Both the position numbers and the translations under genes were made by a program. From an uncultured Clostridia bacterium (GTDB lineage Bacteria; Bacillota; Clostridia; Oscillospirales; CAG-272), in contig CAJGCT010000005.1 in NCBI GenBank assembly GCA_904501985.1, positions 1 to 53,463 on the forward strand: a stretch of DNA of 53,463 nt, in the 5' to 3' direction. Numbering within the stretch: the first letter of the stretch is position 1; each line of letters starts with the position of its first letter. Positions 1 to 7,089 of this stretch are shown here, in pieces. The notes beneath the pieces are model-generated. The model saw only the letters and a program-made list of their open reading frames with translations, was not told where the DNA came from and did no database searches.

Positions 1-793
1 CGTGACCTGTACCGATGTTGAATACGTCACATCCGGGCTTACCGCAAAGCCATTCCAGTGCCGCAAGATGCGCCTTTGCAAGGTCCACTACATGAATGTA
101 GTCGCGCACACCGGTGCCGTCATGGGTGTCGTAATCGTCACCGAATACAGACAGGCACTCACGCTTGCCGATGGCAACCTGAGTGATGTAGGGCATAAGA
201 TTGTTGGGGATTCCGGAGGGGTCTTCGCCGATCAATCCCGATGCGTGCGCACCGATGGGATTGAAGTAACGGAGAATCGCGGTGTTCCACTCCGCGTCCG
301 CCTTGTAAAGATCTTTAAGGATATGCTCTATCTGAAGCTTTGTCTCGCCGTAAGGGTTGGTTGCGGAATTGGGGAAATCCTCTCTTATGGGAACGCTTGC
401 AGGCTTGCCGTAAACGGTTGCCGAGGAGGAGAATACAAGATTTTTGCAGTTGTACTTTGCCATAAGCTCGCAGAGATTGAGAGTGGAAATAAGATTGTTC
501 TGATAGTAGCGAAGCGGAATTGCGCAGGACTCGCCAACCGCCTTAAGTCCGGCAAAGTGAATTGCAGAATCAATATTTTCCGAAGCGAACACCACCTCAA
601 GGGCAGATTTGTCGCAGAGGTCTACATTGTAGAACTTGAAATCCTTCCCTGTTATCTCACGGATGCGGTCAAGCACAACAGGCTTTGAATTGCAGAAATT
701 GTCGGCAATAACTACCTCCTTGCCGATGTTAAGAAGCTCAACAACAGTATGTGAGCCGATGAATCCGGCACCGCCGGTTACAAGAATAGACAT
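1..793 (-). CDS. galE: UDP-glucose 4-epimerase, C-terminus cut by window edge
   Basis: Interconverts UDP-galactose and UDP-glucose (Leloir pathway; also supplies envelope sugars). The reading frame stays open to the window edge, so about 264 of the usual 330-340 residues are visible. The N-terminus has the Rossmann motif VTGGAGFIGSH, and the SDR catalytic pair follows as YGETK after the SSSATVYG segment; the last visible residues, FNIGTGH, are typical of GalE. ATG start with GAGGAG eight bases upstream. The upstream neighbour on the same strand is a sugar nucleotidyltransferase, so the pair probably makes and interconverts UDP-hexoses. Family assignment is firm; only the 3' end is missing. 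Confidence 0.95.
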   Translation of the reverse strand, partial: MSILVTGGAGFIGSHTVVELLNIGKEVVIADNFCNSKPVVLDRIREITGKDFKFYNVDLCDKSALEVVFASENIDSAIHFAGLKAVGESCAIPLRYYQNNLISTLNLCELMAKYNCKNLVFSSSATVYGKPASVPIREDFPNSATNPYGETKLQIEHILKDLYKADAEWNTAILRYFNPIGAHASGLIGEDPSGIPNNLMPYITQVAIGKRECLSVFGDDYDTHDGTGVRDYIHVVDLAKAHLAALEWLCGKPGCDVFNIGTGH

Positions 794-836
794 AATTTAC
801 TCCTCTAAATTTGTATTATAATAAAATTATCGTACT

Positions 837-1736
837 TTATTTCCACAGACCGTCGGGATAAACACCGGCTTCGGTCTGCGACTTCAAAAATTCAACCAGC
901 TTCGGCTTATCCTCGGCGTATGTAACACCGTACCACTTAGCAGTGGTTTCAAGCATGGTAACATCACATTCTCCGCCGTCAATTTTGCTCTGCACAAGGA
1001 ACGGCAGGAAATATTCTGCTTTCATCGGGTCTTTTGCCGAGGAAAGCGACGTGAGGAACTTGCGGAGTCCGTCACCGAGCATTTTGAACACGTCCGGAGT
1101 GAATACCCAGAAATTCATGGAAACAACCGCATTCTCATCGAGGTCGTGCCAAACATCATCCTCCATGTACTGAACCTTGCCGTCGTTTTCTTGGATTTTG
1201 GTGCGCTCTACAACGTTTTTGAGCTTGCCGTCCGAAACCTCGCATATACCGCGTGAAACATGACCGTTTTCGGTAACGGTGTTCTTAAGAATGTATCCCA
1301 CCATAGCAAAATGACCGGTTGATTTAGCCTCCGCCATTGCATTATATGCTTTAATATAGGCATCACGTCCGTAGAAATCGTCGGAATTTATGATAGCAAA
1401 AGGCTCGTTTACCACTTCTGCCGCCATAAGTGCCGCATGAGCAGTACCAAAGGGCTTTGTGCGCCCCTCCGGAACGGAAAACTCTTTAGGAATCTTGTGA
1501 AGCTCCTGGAAAACATATTCGACCTTAACAGCCTTTTCTATACGCGCTCCAACGGTCTCACGGAACACGTCGTAGTTTTCCTCCTTGATGATGAAAACCA
1601 CCTTGTCGAATCCTGCCTTTATAGCATCGTAGATGGAGTAATCAACAATAAATTCGCCGTGAGATGTAACGGGGTCAATCTGTTTAAGTCCGCCGTAGCG
1701 GCTTCCCATGCCTGCTGCCATAATAACAAGTGTCAT
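837..1736 (-). CDS. Sugar nucleotidyltransferase (UTP-glucose-1-phosphate uridylyltransferase-like)
   Basis: NTP_transferase-fold enzyme expected to join a nucleoside triphosphate and a sugar phosphate in the cytoplasm. The start MTLVIMAAGMGSRYGG is the nucleotide-binding signature (usual form GxGxRxxx), followed by LKQIDPV and by INSDDFYG, whose aspartates fit the metal-binding position of the fold. The 299-residue length suits a single-domain nucleotidyltransferase. It lies 43 bases upstream of galE on the same strand and is probably cotranscribed, which suggests UDP-glucose as product; the sequence alone does not prove the nucleotide or the sugar. Confidence 0.8.
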   Translation of the reverse strand: MTLVIMAAGMGSRYGGLKQIDPVTSHGEFIVDYSIYDAIKAGFDKVVFIIKEENYDVFRETVGARIEKAVKVEYVFQELHKIPKEFSVPEGRTKPFGTAHAALMAAEVVNEPFAIINSDDFYGRDAYIKAYNAMAEAKSTGHFAMVGYILKNTVTENGHVSRGICEVSDGKLKNVVERTKIQENDGKVQYMEDDVWHDLDENAVVSMNFWVFTPDVFKMLGDGLRKFLTSLSSAKDPMKAEYFLPFLVQSKIDGGECDVTMLETTAKWYGVTYAEDKPKLVEFLKSQTEAGVYPDGLWK

Positions 1737-1790
1737 GATATTTCTCCTTACCGTATTATCTTACTTAAAAACAAAAAATACCTGTTGATT

Positions 1791-1816
1791 CGTAGGACGG
1801 GGGCTTGCTCCCGCCG
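1791..1816. repeat. REP-like GC-rich palindrome
   Basis: An imperfect palindrome, CGTAGGACGGGGGC then CTCCCGCCG around a short loop. It sits between hprK and the nucleotidyltransferase and resembles the short palindromes scattered elsewhere in this window, all of which begin or end with a TGTAGG-type motif. Confidence 0.5.
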
Positions 1817-1826
1817 CTTTGCCGGC

Positions 1827-2768
1827 TTATTCGCTCATTTCAATTCCCATTTGACCCATGAGCTTCTTGTTAAATTCCTCTGCCGTGTTGAAGCCCATCT
1901 TTTTCTGACGGTTGTTCATAGCGGCAATTTCAAGTATGATCGCAAGATTGCGTCCCGGCTTTACGGGAATGGTGGTAGTGGGTATCTTTATGCCGAGAAT
2001 GTCGGTGTACTCCGAATCAAGTCCGAAGCGGTCGTACATTTTGCCCTGCACCCAAGGCTCAAGATTGATGATATAGTCGATCTTCTCGGTAAGCTTTACG
2101 GCACCCATACCGAATATGCGGCGCACGTCAACGATACCGATTCCGCGAAGCTCAACATAGTGGCGTATGATTTCGGGTGCACTTCCTACAAGCGTCTTTG
2201 CCGACACACGCTTTATTTCCACCGCATCGTCTGCAATAAGACGGTGACCACGCTTAACAAGCTCTATTGCCGTCTCGGACTTACCGACACCGGAATCGCC
2301 GAGGATAAGGATACCCTCGCCGTACACCTCAACAAGCACACCGTGTCTTGTGATTCTGGGGGCAAGCTGAACATTGAGAAAAGCGATAAGTGCCGCCATA
2401 AATGCGCTGGTGCTGTCAGCGGTGCGAAGGATCGGCACTTCGAAATACTCGCCAAGCTCATAAAACTCCGGGAATATTTCAAGGGCTGATGAAATAACCA
2501 CCGCAACCGGCTTGCTTTCAAGAAAACCTAAAATAGATTTTCTGCGTGCCTCAGCCGAGAGAGATTCGAGATATCTGTGCTCAACCTTGCCGATTATCTG
2601 CATGCGCTGCGGCTCGTAGTGGTCAAAAAAGCCTGCGAGCTGAAGACCGGGGCGGTTTACGTCCATAAGATGAATGGCAATCTTATCCGCATCGTCGGGA
2701 AGATAGATTTTTTCAAGAGAAAATTCGTTTATGATTTTTGACAGTTCAACGGTATAAACGTCAGCCAT
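1827..2768 (-). CDS. hprK: HPr kinase/phosphorylase
   Basis: Phosphorylates and dephosphorylates Ser46 of HPr, the central switch of carbon catabolite repression in Firmicutes. The protein has the usual two parts: an N-terminal domain (about 1-130) and a kinase domain with catalytic His142 (RITRHGV), the P-loop GDSGVGKS at 157-164 and the signature ELRGIGIVDVRRIFG. Its 313 residues match the family length. It is followed by the nucleotidyltransferase and galE on the same strand. A good promoter lies 72-100 bases upstream of the start. Assignment is firm. Confidence 0.97.
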   Translation of the reverse strand: MADVYTVELSKIINEFSLEKIYLPDDADKIAIHLMDVNRPGLQLAGFFDHYEPQRMQIIGKVEHRYLESLSAEARRKSILGFLESKPVAVVISSALEIFPEFYELGEYFEVPILRTADSTSAFMAALIAFLNVQLAPRITRHGVLVEVYGEGILILGDSGVGKSETAIELVKRGHRLIADDAVEIKRVSAKTLVGSAPEIIRHYVELRGIGIVDVRRIFGMGAVKLTEKIDYIINLEPWVQGKMYDRFGLDSEYTDILGIKIPTTTIPVKPGRNLAIILEIAAMNNRQKKMGFNTAEEFNKKLMGQMGIEMSE

Positions 2769-2840
2769 ATTTGCACTCCTCGGGGATAAAATCCCTCGAT
2801 TTTCCTTTCACTGTAATATATGCATTTTCATACATAGTAT

Positions 2841-2869
2841 ATTATACAACATTTTCGTCAACTTTTCAA
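2841..2869 (-). promoter_or_regulatory. SigA-type promoter of hprK
   Basis: Read on the minus strand: TTGAAA, 17-base spacer, TATAAT, directed at hprK. Confidence 0.65.
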
Positions 2870-2883
2870 TACCTTAACAAGAA

Positions 2884-2916
2884 AAAAATGCCGCAAATTG
2901 CTATTGCGGCATTTTT
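2884..2916. terminator. Bidirectional hairpin terminator
   Basis: AAAAATGCCGCAA and TTGCGGCATTTTT form a perfect 13-bp stem around a 7-base loop, with A- and T-runs at the ends. It lies between the small 3.1-kb gene and the hprK promoter and would insulate the two. Confidence 0.8.
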
Positions 2917-2988
2917 GTGCAAGTTTTGTGCATTTTGGTGCACGGAATGGGGTTAGGGATTGTATGGGAGCGACTCGTAAAACACATG

Positions 2989-3024
2989 AAAAAAACGCCC
3001 CCGCGGAATAAAATCCGCAGGAGC
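2989..3024 (-). terminator. Intrinsic terminator of the small SOS-like gene
   Basis: Minus strand: GCTCCTGCGGA and TCCGCGGGGGC pair over 11 bp (two G-U pairs) around TTTTAT, followed by C, G and seven T. It lies 50 bases after the stop of the 111-residue gene. Confidence 0.75.
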
Positions 3025-3072
3025 AATGGGACTTACTAAATTATTTTCGCCGCAAATCCGCCGAACACCCGT

Positions 3073-3408
3073 TCATATCTTCCACTTCATATCCCCTATG
3101 ACCGCGTCGGCACGGAAACACTCGTTCTTCTCTGCCGCGGCTCTGAGGATGCGGATGAGAGTCTCGCATTCGCGGGACAGCGAGGGGTATGCATCGTCAA
3201 GACCCATAACACGCACGCGCACGGGAATATCCCCTGCGCCGATGGCGGCAATACGCTCGCAAAGTGCACGCCACAGCTCACCTTTTAAGATTCTCGTCAG
3301 GTCGATGGAAAAGGCGCGCGCAAGGCGCATTATAAAGGATGCGCGTCCTGTACAACCCTCAAAATTTGCTATATATACCTTTACTGTTTGTCTCATTGCA
3401 GCGGTCAT
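3073..3408 (-). CDS. Small protein of unknown function with SOS-type promoter
   Basis: I do not recognise this 111-residue protein. It starts MTAAMRQTVKVYIANFEG, is rich in Arg and Ala, shows no clear membrane segment and ends MKWKI. The start was chosen because GGAGG sits seven bases before this ATG; a longer frame upstream has no ribosome-binding site and overlaps the promoter. It has its own strong promoter, two LexA-box-like sequences and its own terminator, so it is a monocistronic, regulated gene rather than a spurious frame. Induction by DNA damage is inferred from the operator only. Confidence 0.6.
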   Translation of the reverse strand: MTAAMRQTVKVYIANFEGCTGRASFIMRLARAFSIDLTRILKGELWRALCERIAAIGAGDIPVRVRVMGLDDAYPSLSRECETLIRILRAAAEKNECFRADAVIGDMKWKI

Positions 3409-3428
3409 TTTTAAGTCCTCCGACACTC

Positions 3429-3489
3429 CGAATATTTGTTCGGTTTTTGCTTGTGAGAACATTATAGCACAAATGTTCGGGTTTGTCAA
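3429..3489 (-). promoter_or_regulatory. Perfect SigA promoter with LexA-like boxes
   Basis: Minus strand: TTGACA (3484-3489), 17-base spacer, TATAAT (3461-3466). CGAACAAATATTCG (3429-3442) differs at one core position from the Firmicutes LexA consensus CGAAC-N4-GTTCG and lies at the expected transcription start. A weaker copy, CGAACATTTGTGCT (3466-3479), fills the spacer. Their positions would allow repression. Confidence 0.65.
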
Positions 3490-3499
3490 TAGTTTTTAC

Positions 3500-3557
3500 A
3501 AAAAAATTTTCGCAAGTTTTTTCATATGCCTGAAGCACTGAAAAAACTTGCGAATTT
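3500..3557 (-). terminator. Intrinsic terminator of nadE
   Basis: Arms at 3509-3523 and 3540-3554 (core CGCAAGTTTTTTC / GAAAAAACTTGCG) form a stem of about 15 bp, followed on the minus strand by a T-run, just past the nadE stop codon. Confidence 0.75.
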
Positions 3558-3564
3558 ATCTTAC

Positions 3565-5481
3565 TTATTCAAAAAACACCGCCGACAAAGCATCGCTGGG
3601 CATGGAAAATCCGCCGCGGGGCGACAGGCTGACGCTTCCAACAGACGGTCCGTCCGGCAAACAGGAACGCTTGAACTGCTGACTTACAAACCGCCCAAGG
3701 AAGGTATCAAGCCAGCGTTTAACCGTTTCTCCGTCATATATGCCCGAAAAAGCGTGACACGCCATGCGGTAAAGCTTGTCGGGGGACATACCGAATCTTA
3801 CAAAATAATAAAGGAAGAAATCGTGAAGCTCATAAGGTCCTACAATATCCTCTGTTTTCTGCGCGATTTTATCACCCTCCTCCGCCGGAAGCAGTTCCGG
3901 ACTTACGGGAGTCGCTAAAATATCCAAAAGCACCGATTTAAGCTCGCCGTCGCCGCAGGTATCGGCGGCATACGCCACAATATGCCGGATCAGAGTTTTC
4001 GGCACAGAGGAGTTCACGCCGTACATTGACATATGGTCGCCGTTAAAGGTCGCCCATCCGAGGGCAAGCTCCGAAAGATCGCCTGTGCCGATAACGATTC
4101 CGCCCTCGGCGTTGGCAATATCCATGATAACCTGTGTCCGCTCACGCGCCTGCACGTTTTCATACACTACATTGCGGCACTCGGCATCGTGTCCTATATC
4201 CGAAAAATGCTGATTCACCGCCGCTTTTATATCCACACAGCGGAAGCTGACTCCAAGCCGCTCACAGAGGCGTTCTGCATTGGTACGTGTACGGCTCGTC
4301 GTGCCAAAGCACGGCATGGTGACCGCGATAATGTCAGAATTAGTTCGCCCCAAAAGCTCCATCGCCCTAACTGAAACGAGAAGTGCCAAGCAGGAATCAA
4401 GTCCGCCGGATATGCCGATAACAGCCGACTTCGCACCCGTATGACAAAGCCGCCTCTTTAGTCCGTGCGCCTGTATATTAAGTATCTCCTCACAGCGGTC
4501 GCGGCACGCCTGCGCATCCTCCGGCACAAACGGAAGCTGTTGGATTTTTCGTGTAAGCTCGGTGTCACACAGCTCCATATCAAAGGAAATGCTGTAGTAA
4601 TTGTCCGCTGTTACCTCAATCGTCTCAAAATCACCCCGTCTCATGCGCTCATATGCAAGCTTTGATACGTCGATCTCCGAAAATGTCACAGGGCAATCTT
4701 CATCCTCACCGCAGAACGGCTTTGTTTCGGCTATTGTGTTCCCTGCCTCGCATATCAAGCGGTGTCCGCCGAAAACACAGTCGGTGGTGGATTCGCCGTA
4801 CCCTGCCTCGGCAAGAATGTATCCGCAGGAGGTATGCGCCGAGTGAGAAGCGGCAAAAAGACGGCGTCGCTCAGCCATTCCCACGGTTTCGGGCATGGCA
4901 GAAAGTCCTGCTACGACCGTAGCACCTGCCCTACAGTGATTCTCGGATGCAGGGGTGCATCCGTACAGGTCCGCGCCGATCTCGCAGGCAAAATTGAAGT
5001 CGTGCATCCCCTCGCAGTAAAAAGTCATGTTGTGTCCGAAGGGAACGCAGATACCGCCAAACTCCACCGTACCGCATTTTTCGGGAGCAGGCGTAAATAC
5101 GCGCTTATCCATAATGCCCTTTGCGCACAGCGTCTTTTTGGGTGCGATTCCGAGAATCATGCCGCCGTATATCACGACAGCGCAGTTGTAAAGCTTATTT
5201 TCACGAAGAACAGGTGCTCCAACGCATATTACAGAGGGAAGCTCCGTAGTTTCGGCGGCAATTCTGCAAATTGCGGCTTCCGCGCCGGATATAATCTGCT
5301 TGTGGAGAAATAAATCGCCCAAAGTCGCTCCGGTTACGCTGAGTTCGGGGAATACGATAAGCTTTGCGCCCTCATCGGAGGCGTATTTTGAAAGTCTTAT
5401 TATTTCGTCGGCATTTCCCTCGGGATTTGCCAGATGTACCGTGGGAGTGACTGCGGCAACCTTTATAAATCCGTGTCTCAC
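3565..5481 (-). CDS. nadE: Glutamine-dependent NAD(+) synthase
   Basis: Last step of NAD synthesis: amidation of deamido-NAD using ammonia released from glutamine. The N-terminal nitrilase-fold glutaminase (about 1-270) shows the triad context: Glu in FPELSVTG, Lys in KKTLCAKG and Cys in FACEIGADL. The C-terminal synthetase (about 320-640) carries the ATP-pyrophosphatase P-loop GISGGLDSC. The 638 residues match the two-domain bacterial form. Translation starts at GTG (MRHGFIK), with AAAGGAA upstream. Monocistronic, with its own terminator. Assignment is firm. Confidence 0.96.
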   Translation of the reverse strand: MRHGFIKVAAVTPTVHLANPEGNADEIIRLSKYASDEGAKLIVFPELSVTGATLGDLFLHKQIISGAEAAICRIAAETTELPSVICVGAPVLRENKLYNCAVVIYGGMILGIAPKKTLCAKGIMDKRVFTPAPEKCGTVEFGGICVPFGHNMTFYCEGMHDFNFACEIGADLYGCTPASENHCRAGATVVAGLSAMPETVGMAERRRLFAASHSAHTSCGYILAEAGYGESTTDCVFGGHRLICEAGNTIAETKPFCGEDEDCPVTFSEIDVSKLAYERMRRGDFETIEVTADNYYSISFDMELCDTELTRKIQQLPFVPEDAQACRDRCEEILNIQAHGLKRRLCHTGAKSAVIGISGGLDSCLALLVSVRAMELLGRTNSDIIAVTMPCFGTTSRTRTNAERLCERLGVSFRCVDIKAAVNQHFSDIGHDAECRNVVYENVQARERTQVIMDIANAEGGIVIGTGDLSELALGWATFNGDHMSMYGVNSSVPKTLIRHIVAYAADTCGDGELKSVLLDILATPVSPELLPAEEGDKIAQKTEDIVGPYELHDFFLYYFVRFGMSPDKLYRMACHAFSGIYDGETVKRWLDTFLGRFVSQQFKRSCLPDGPSVGSVSLSPRGGFSMPSDALSAVFFE

Positions 5482-5639
5482 GTTAGTTTCCTTTCAATAA
5501 TATATGTGCTTGTATTACGGGCAGATATGGAATCCGCCTATATGAGCAGAATCGTCAATGTTTATTTTGTAGGGGAGGCGTTTCTGTCAAGAGTAAGATG
5601 GTTTACAAATTGTGCAAGCACATGGTTTACAGTCAAATG

Positions 5640-5696
5640 GACATAAATTGACATAGAAGCGAAGGCGAAGCCGAAGTCGAGATGTCAATTTATGTC
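5640..5696. terminator. Hairpin at the transposase stop codon
   Basis: A 15-base inverted repeat (GACATAAATTGACAT at 5640 and its complement ending at 5696) encloses a 27-base loop. It overlaps the transposase stop and contains no T-run, so it may block readthrough or protect mRNA rather than terminate strongly. Confidence 0.45.
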
Positions 5697-6874
5697 CGCG
5701 CGAAGCGCGGATCGCCATCGATAAGATAAGCACGTTTGAAAGTATAGACACGTTTGTCCAAATCAATTTGTGCTATTTTGAATTGCCTGAAGTAAAGATT
5801 CACAAGACCGCCACCTTTGCTTGATTCACGTACTGCAACCCTTTTTCCGCCAAACGCTTCGCTGAGGAAGTATCCTTGCCCTTTGATGGAAACGTATCCT
5901 GTTTCTTTTACACTGTGTGTTTCGAAATCCGAAGGATATTCCCATTCTTCGATTTTATCCGGATATACTTTTTCACTTTTAACATAACGTGTTGACGGTG
6001 TTTCCAAATTCAAAGCATGATGCGGACGCTTGTTGTTGTAGAAATCACGATATTCTGAAAGCTTACGTGCAGCATCGGCTTGATTCTCAAATGTATTGTA
6101 TCTTAAAAACTCACGCGTCAGCGAACCGTTAAAGCGTTCTTCCTTACCTTGTGTTTGAGGATGACAGCCTCTGCCATGAAGTGTAAGAATACCGAGCTCC
6201 ATCAACCATACTTCAAATTTTGTGAAGCCTGTAGATTGCGGTGTTCCCCAAGGGTTTCCGTTGTCGCACAAGAACGAGAACGGCAGACCGTATTCCTTGA
6301 ATACAGATTCAATATACGGTCGTACCTCAGCAAAGGTTTCACCACCAAGAGGCGCACAGCACAGATTGTATCTTGAATAATCATCTATGATATCAAGCGG
6401 ATGACATCTGAAACCGTTCTTGATTGCGAAATTGCCTTTGAAGTCAGCTTGCCACATTTCATTTGGGACGCTTTTCTCAAAGTGTTTATTGGGCATCGCT
6501 GCTGTACTGGCTTCTTTCGTAATCAAACCGTTTCGCTTAAAGATGTTATTAATTGTCTTAGGACAGGGGATATCGGTGATTCCTTCATCCCGGAGCATAC
6601 GATGTATCTTTGCGGCTCCTATTGCCGGATATTGCCGTCTGTAATTTACAATGAATGCTTCGACATCTGCATCTGTCTTGTTCGCAATTGTTTTTGGAAT
6701 CTTGCTCTTATCATTCAGATCTTCGCCGGCAAGGTATCGTGCTATCCATTTATCCCCCGTCGGACGGCTGATTCCATACTCTTTACACAATGCGTTCTTA
6801 CTCTTTTCGTGTGATAAGACTCGTTTTACAAATTCTTCTCGCATAGTTTTCAACCCTTTTTCTTCCCAAGGCAT
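5690..6874 (-). CDS. IS481-family DDE transposase
   Basis: 394-residue cut-and-paste transposase. The N-terminal helix-turn-helix (about 10-60: KNALCKEYGISRPTGDKWIARY) is followed by a retroviral-integrase-type rve core with D in WQADFKG, D in LCDNGNP and E in GKEERFNGS; a C-terminal domain follows KRPHHALN. ATG start with AAAGGAG seven bases upstream. The upstream region overlaps the right inverted repeat with its GTTTACA motifs, so the transposase may repress its own promoter. No frameshift or internal stop. Family is inferred from the single-ORF layout and motifs. Confidence 0.9.
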   Translation of the reverse strand: MPWEEKGLKTMREEFVKRVLSHEKSKNALCKEYGISRPTGDKWIARYLAGEDLNDKSKIPKTIANKTDADVEAFIVNYRRQYPAIGAAKIHRMLRDEGITDIPCPKTINNIFKRNGLITKEASTAAMPNKHFEKSVPNEMWQADFKGNFAIKNGFRCHPLDIIDDYSRYNLCCAPLGGETFAEVRPYIESVFKEYGLPFSFLCDNGNPWGTPQSTGFTKFEVWLMELGILTLHGRGCHPQTQGKEERFNGSLTREFLRYNTFENQADAARKLSEYRDFYNNKRPHHALNLETPSTRYVKSEKVYPDKIEEWEYPSDFETHSVKETGYVSIKGQGYFLSEAFGGKRVAVRESSKGGGLVNLYFRQFKIAQIDLDKRVYTFKRAYLIDGDPRFART

Positions 6875-7010
6875 AACACGTCTCCTTTAGACATTTTTTG
6901 CCTTTATTATACCATATAGTTGTAAACTATGTCCTTACACATTCTGTAAACTATCTTACCACACTTAACAGTCTCGCCTCCCGTTTTTGTGTTTAGGTGA
7001 TATGAATGAT

Positions 7011-7076
7011 GGGAGGTGGGCCCCCTCCCCTACCGGCATTATTTATATATACCTCGGGGAGGCGTGAGCCTCCCCG
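7011..7076. repeat. Two REP-like palindromes after mltG
   Basis: GGGAGG...CCTCCCCTAC at 7011-7033 and CGGGGAGGC GTGA GCCTCCCCG at 7055-7076. The second lies 13 bases after the mltG stop and may act as its transcript-end hairpin, though no T-run follows. Confidence 0.65.
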
Positions 7077-7089
7077 AAATACTAAATTA

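Larger units (their letters stand above)
5585..6970 (-). mobile_element. IS481-type insertion sequence, 1386 bp
   Basis: One transposase gene lies between imperfect terminal inverted repeats of about 50 bases that begin TGTCAAG (left) and TGTTAAG (right, read inward). Each end contains two direct copies of a GTTTACA-type motif 24 bases apart, probably transposase-binding sites. A 5-base direct repeat with one mismatch (GTTTC/GTCTC) flanks it. The ends and the ORF are intact, so it may be active or recently so. Confidence 0.85.
5568..6983. repeat. REP-like palindrome split by the insertion sequence
   Basis: The left half, TGTAGGGGAGGC plus GTTTC, lies at 5568-5584 and the right half, GTCTC plus GCCTCCCG, at 6971-6983. 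Removing the IS and one copy of the 5-base duplication restores the palindrome seen intact at 31303-31327. The IS therefore landed in the loop. Confidence 0.75.

Noticed and set aside
2..688. Long plus-strand frame
   Set aside because: Antisense to galE, which has strong motifs and a ribosome-binding site. The plus frame has no start signal and no family.
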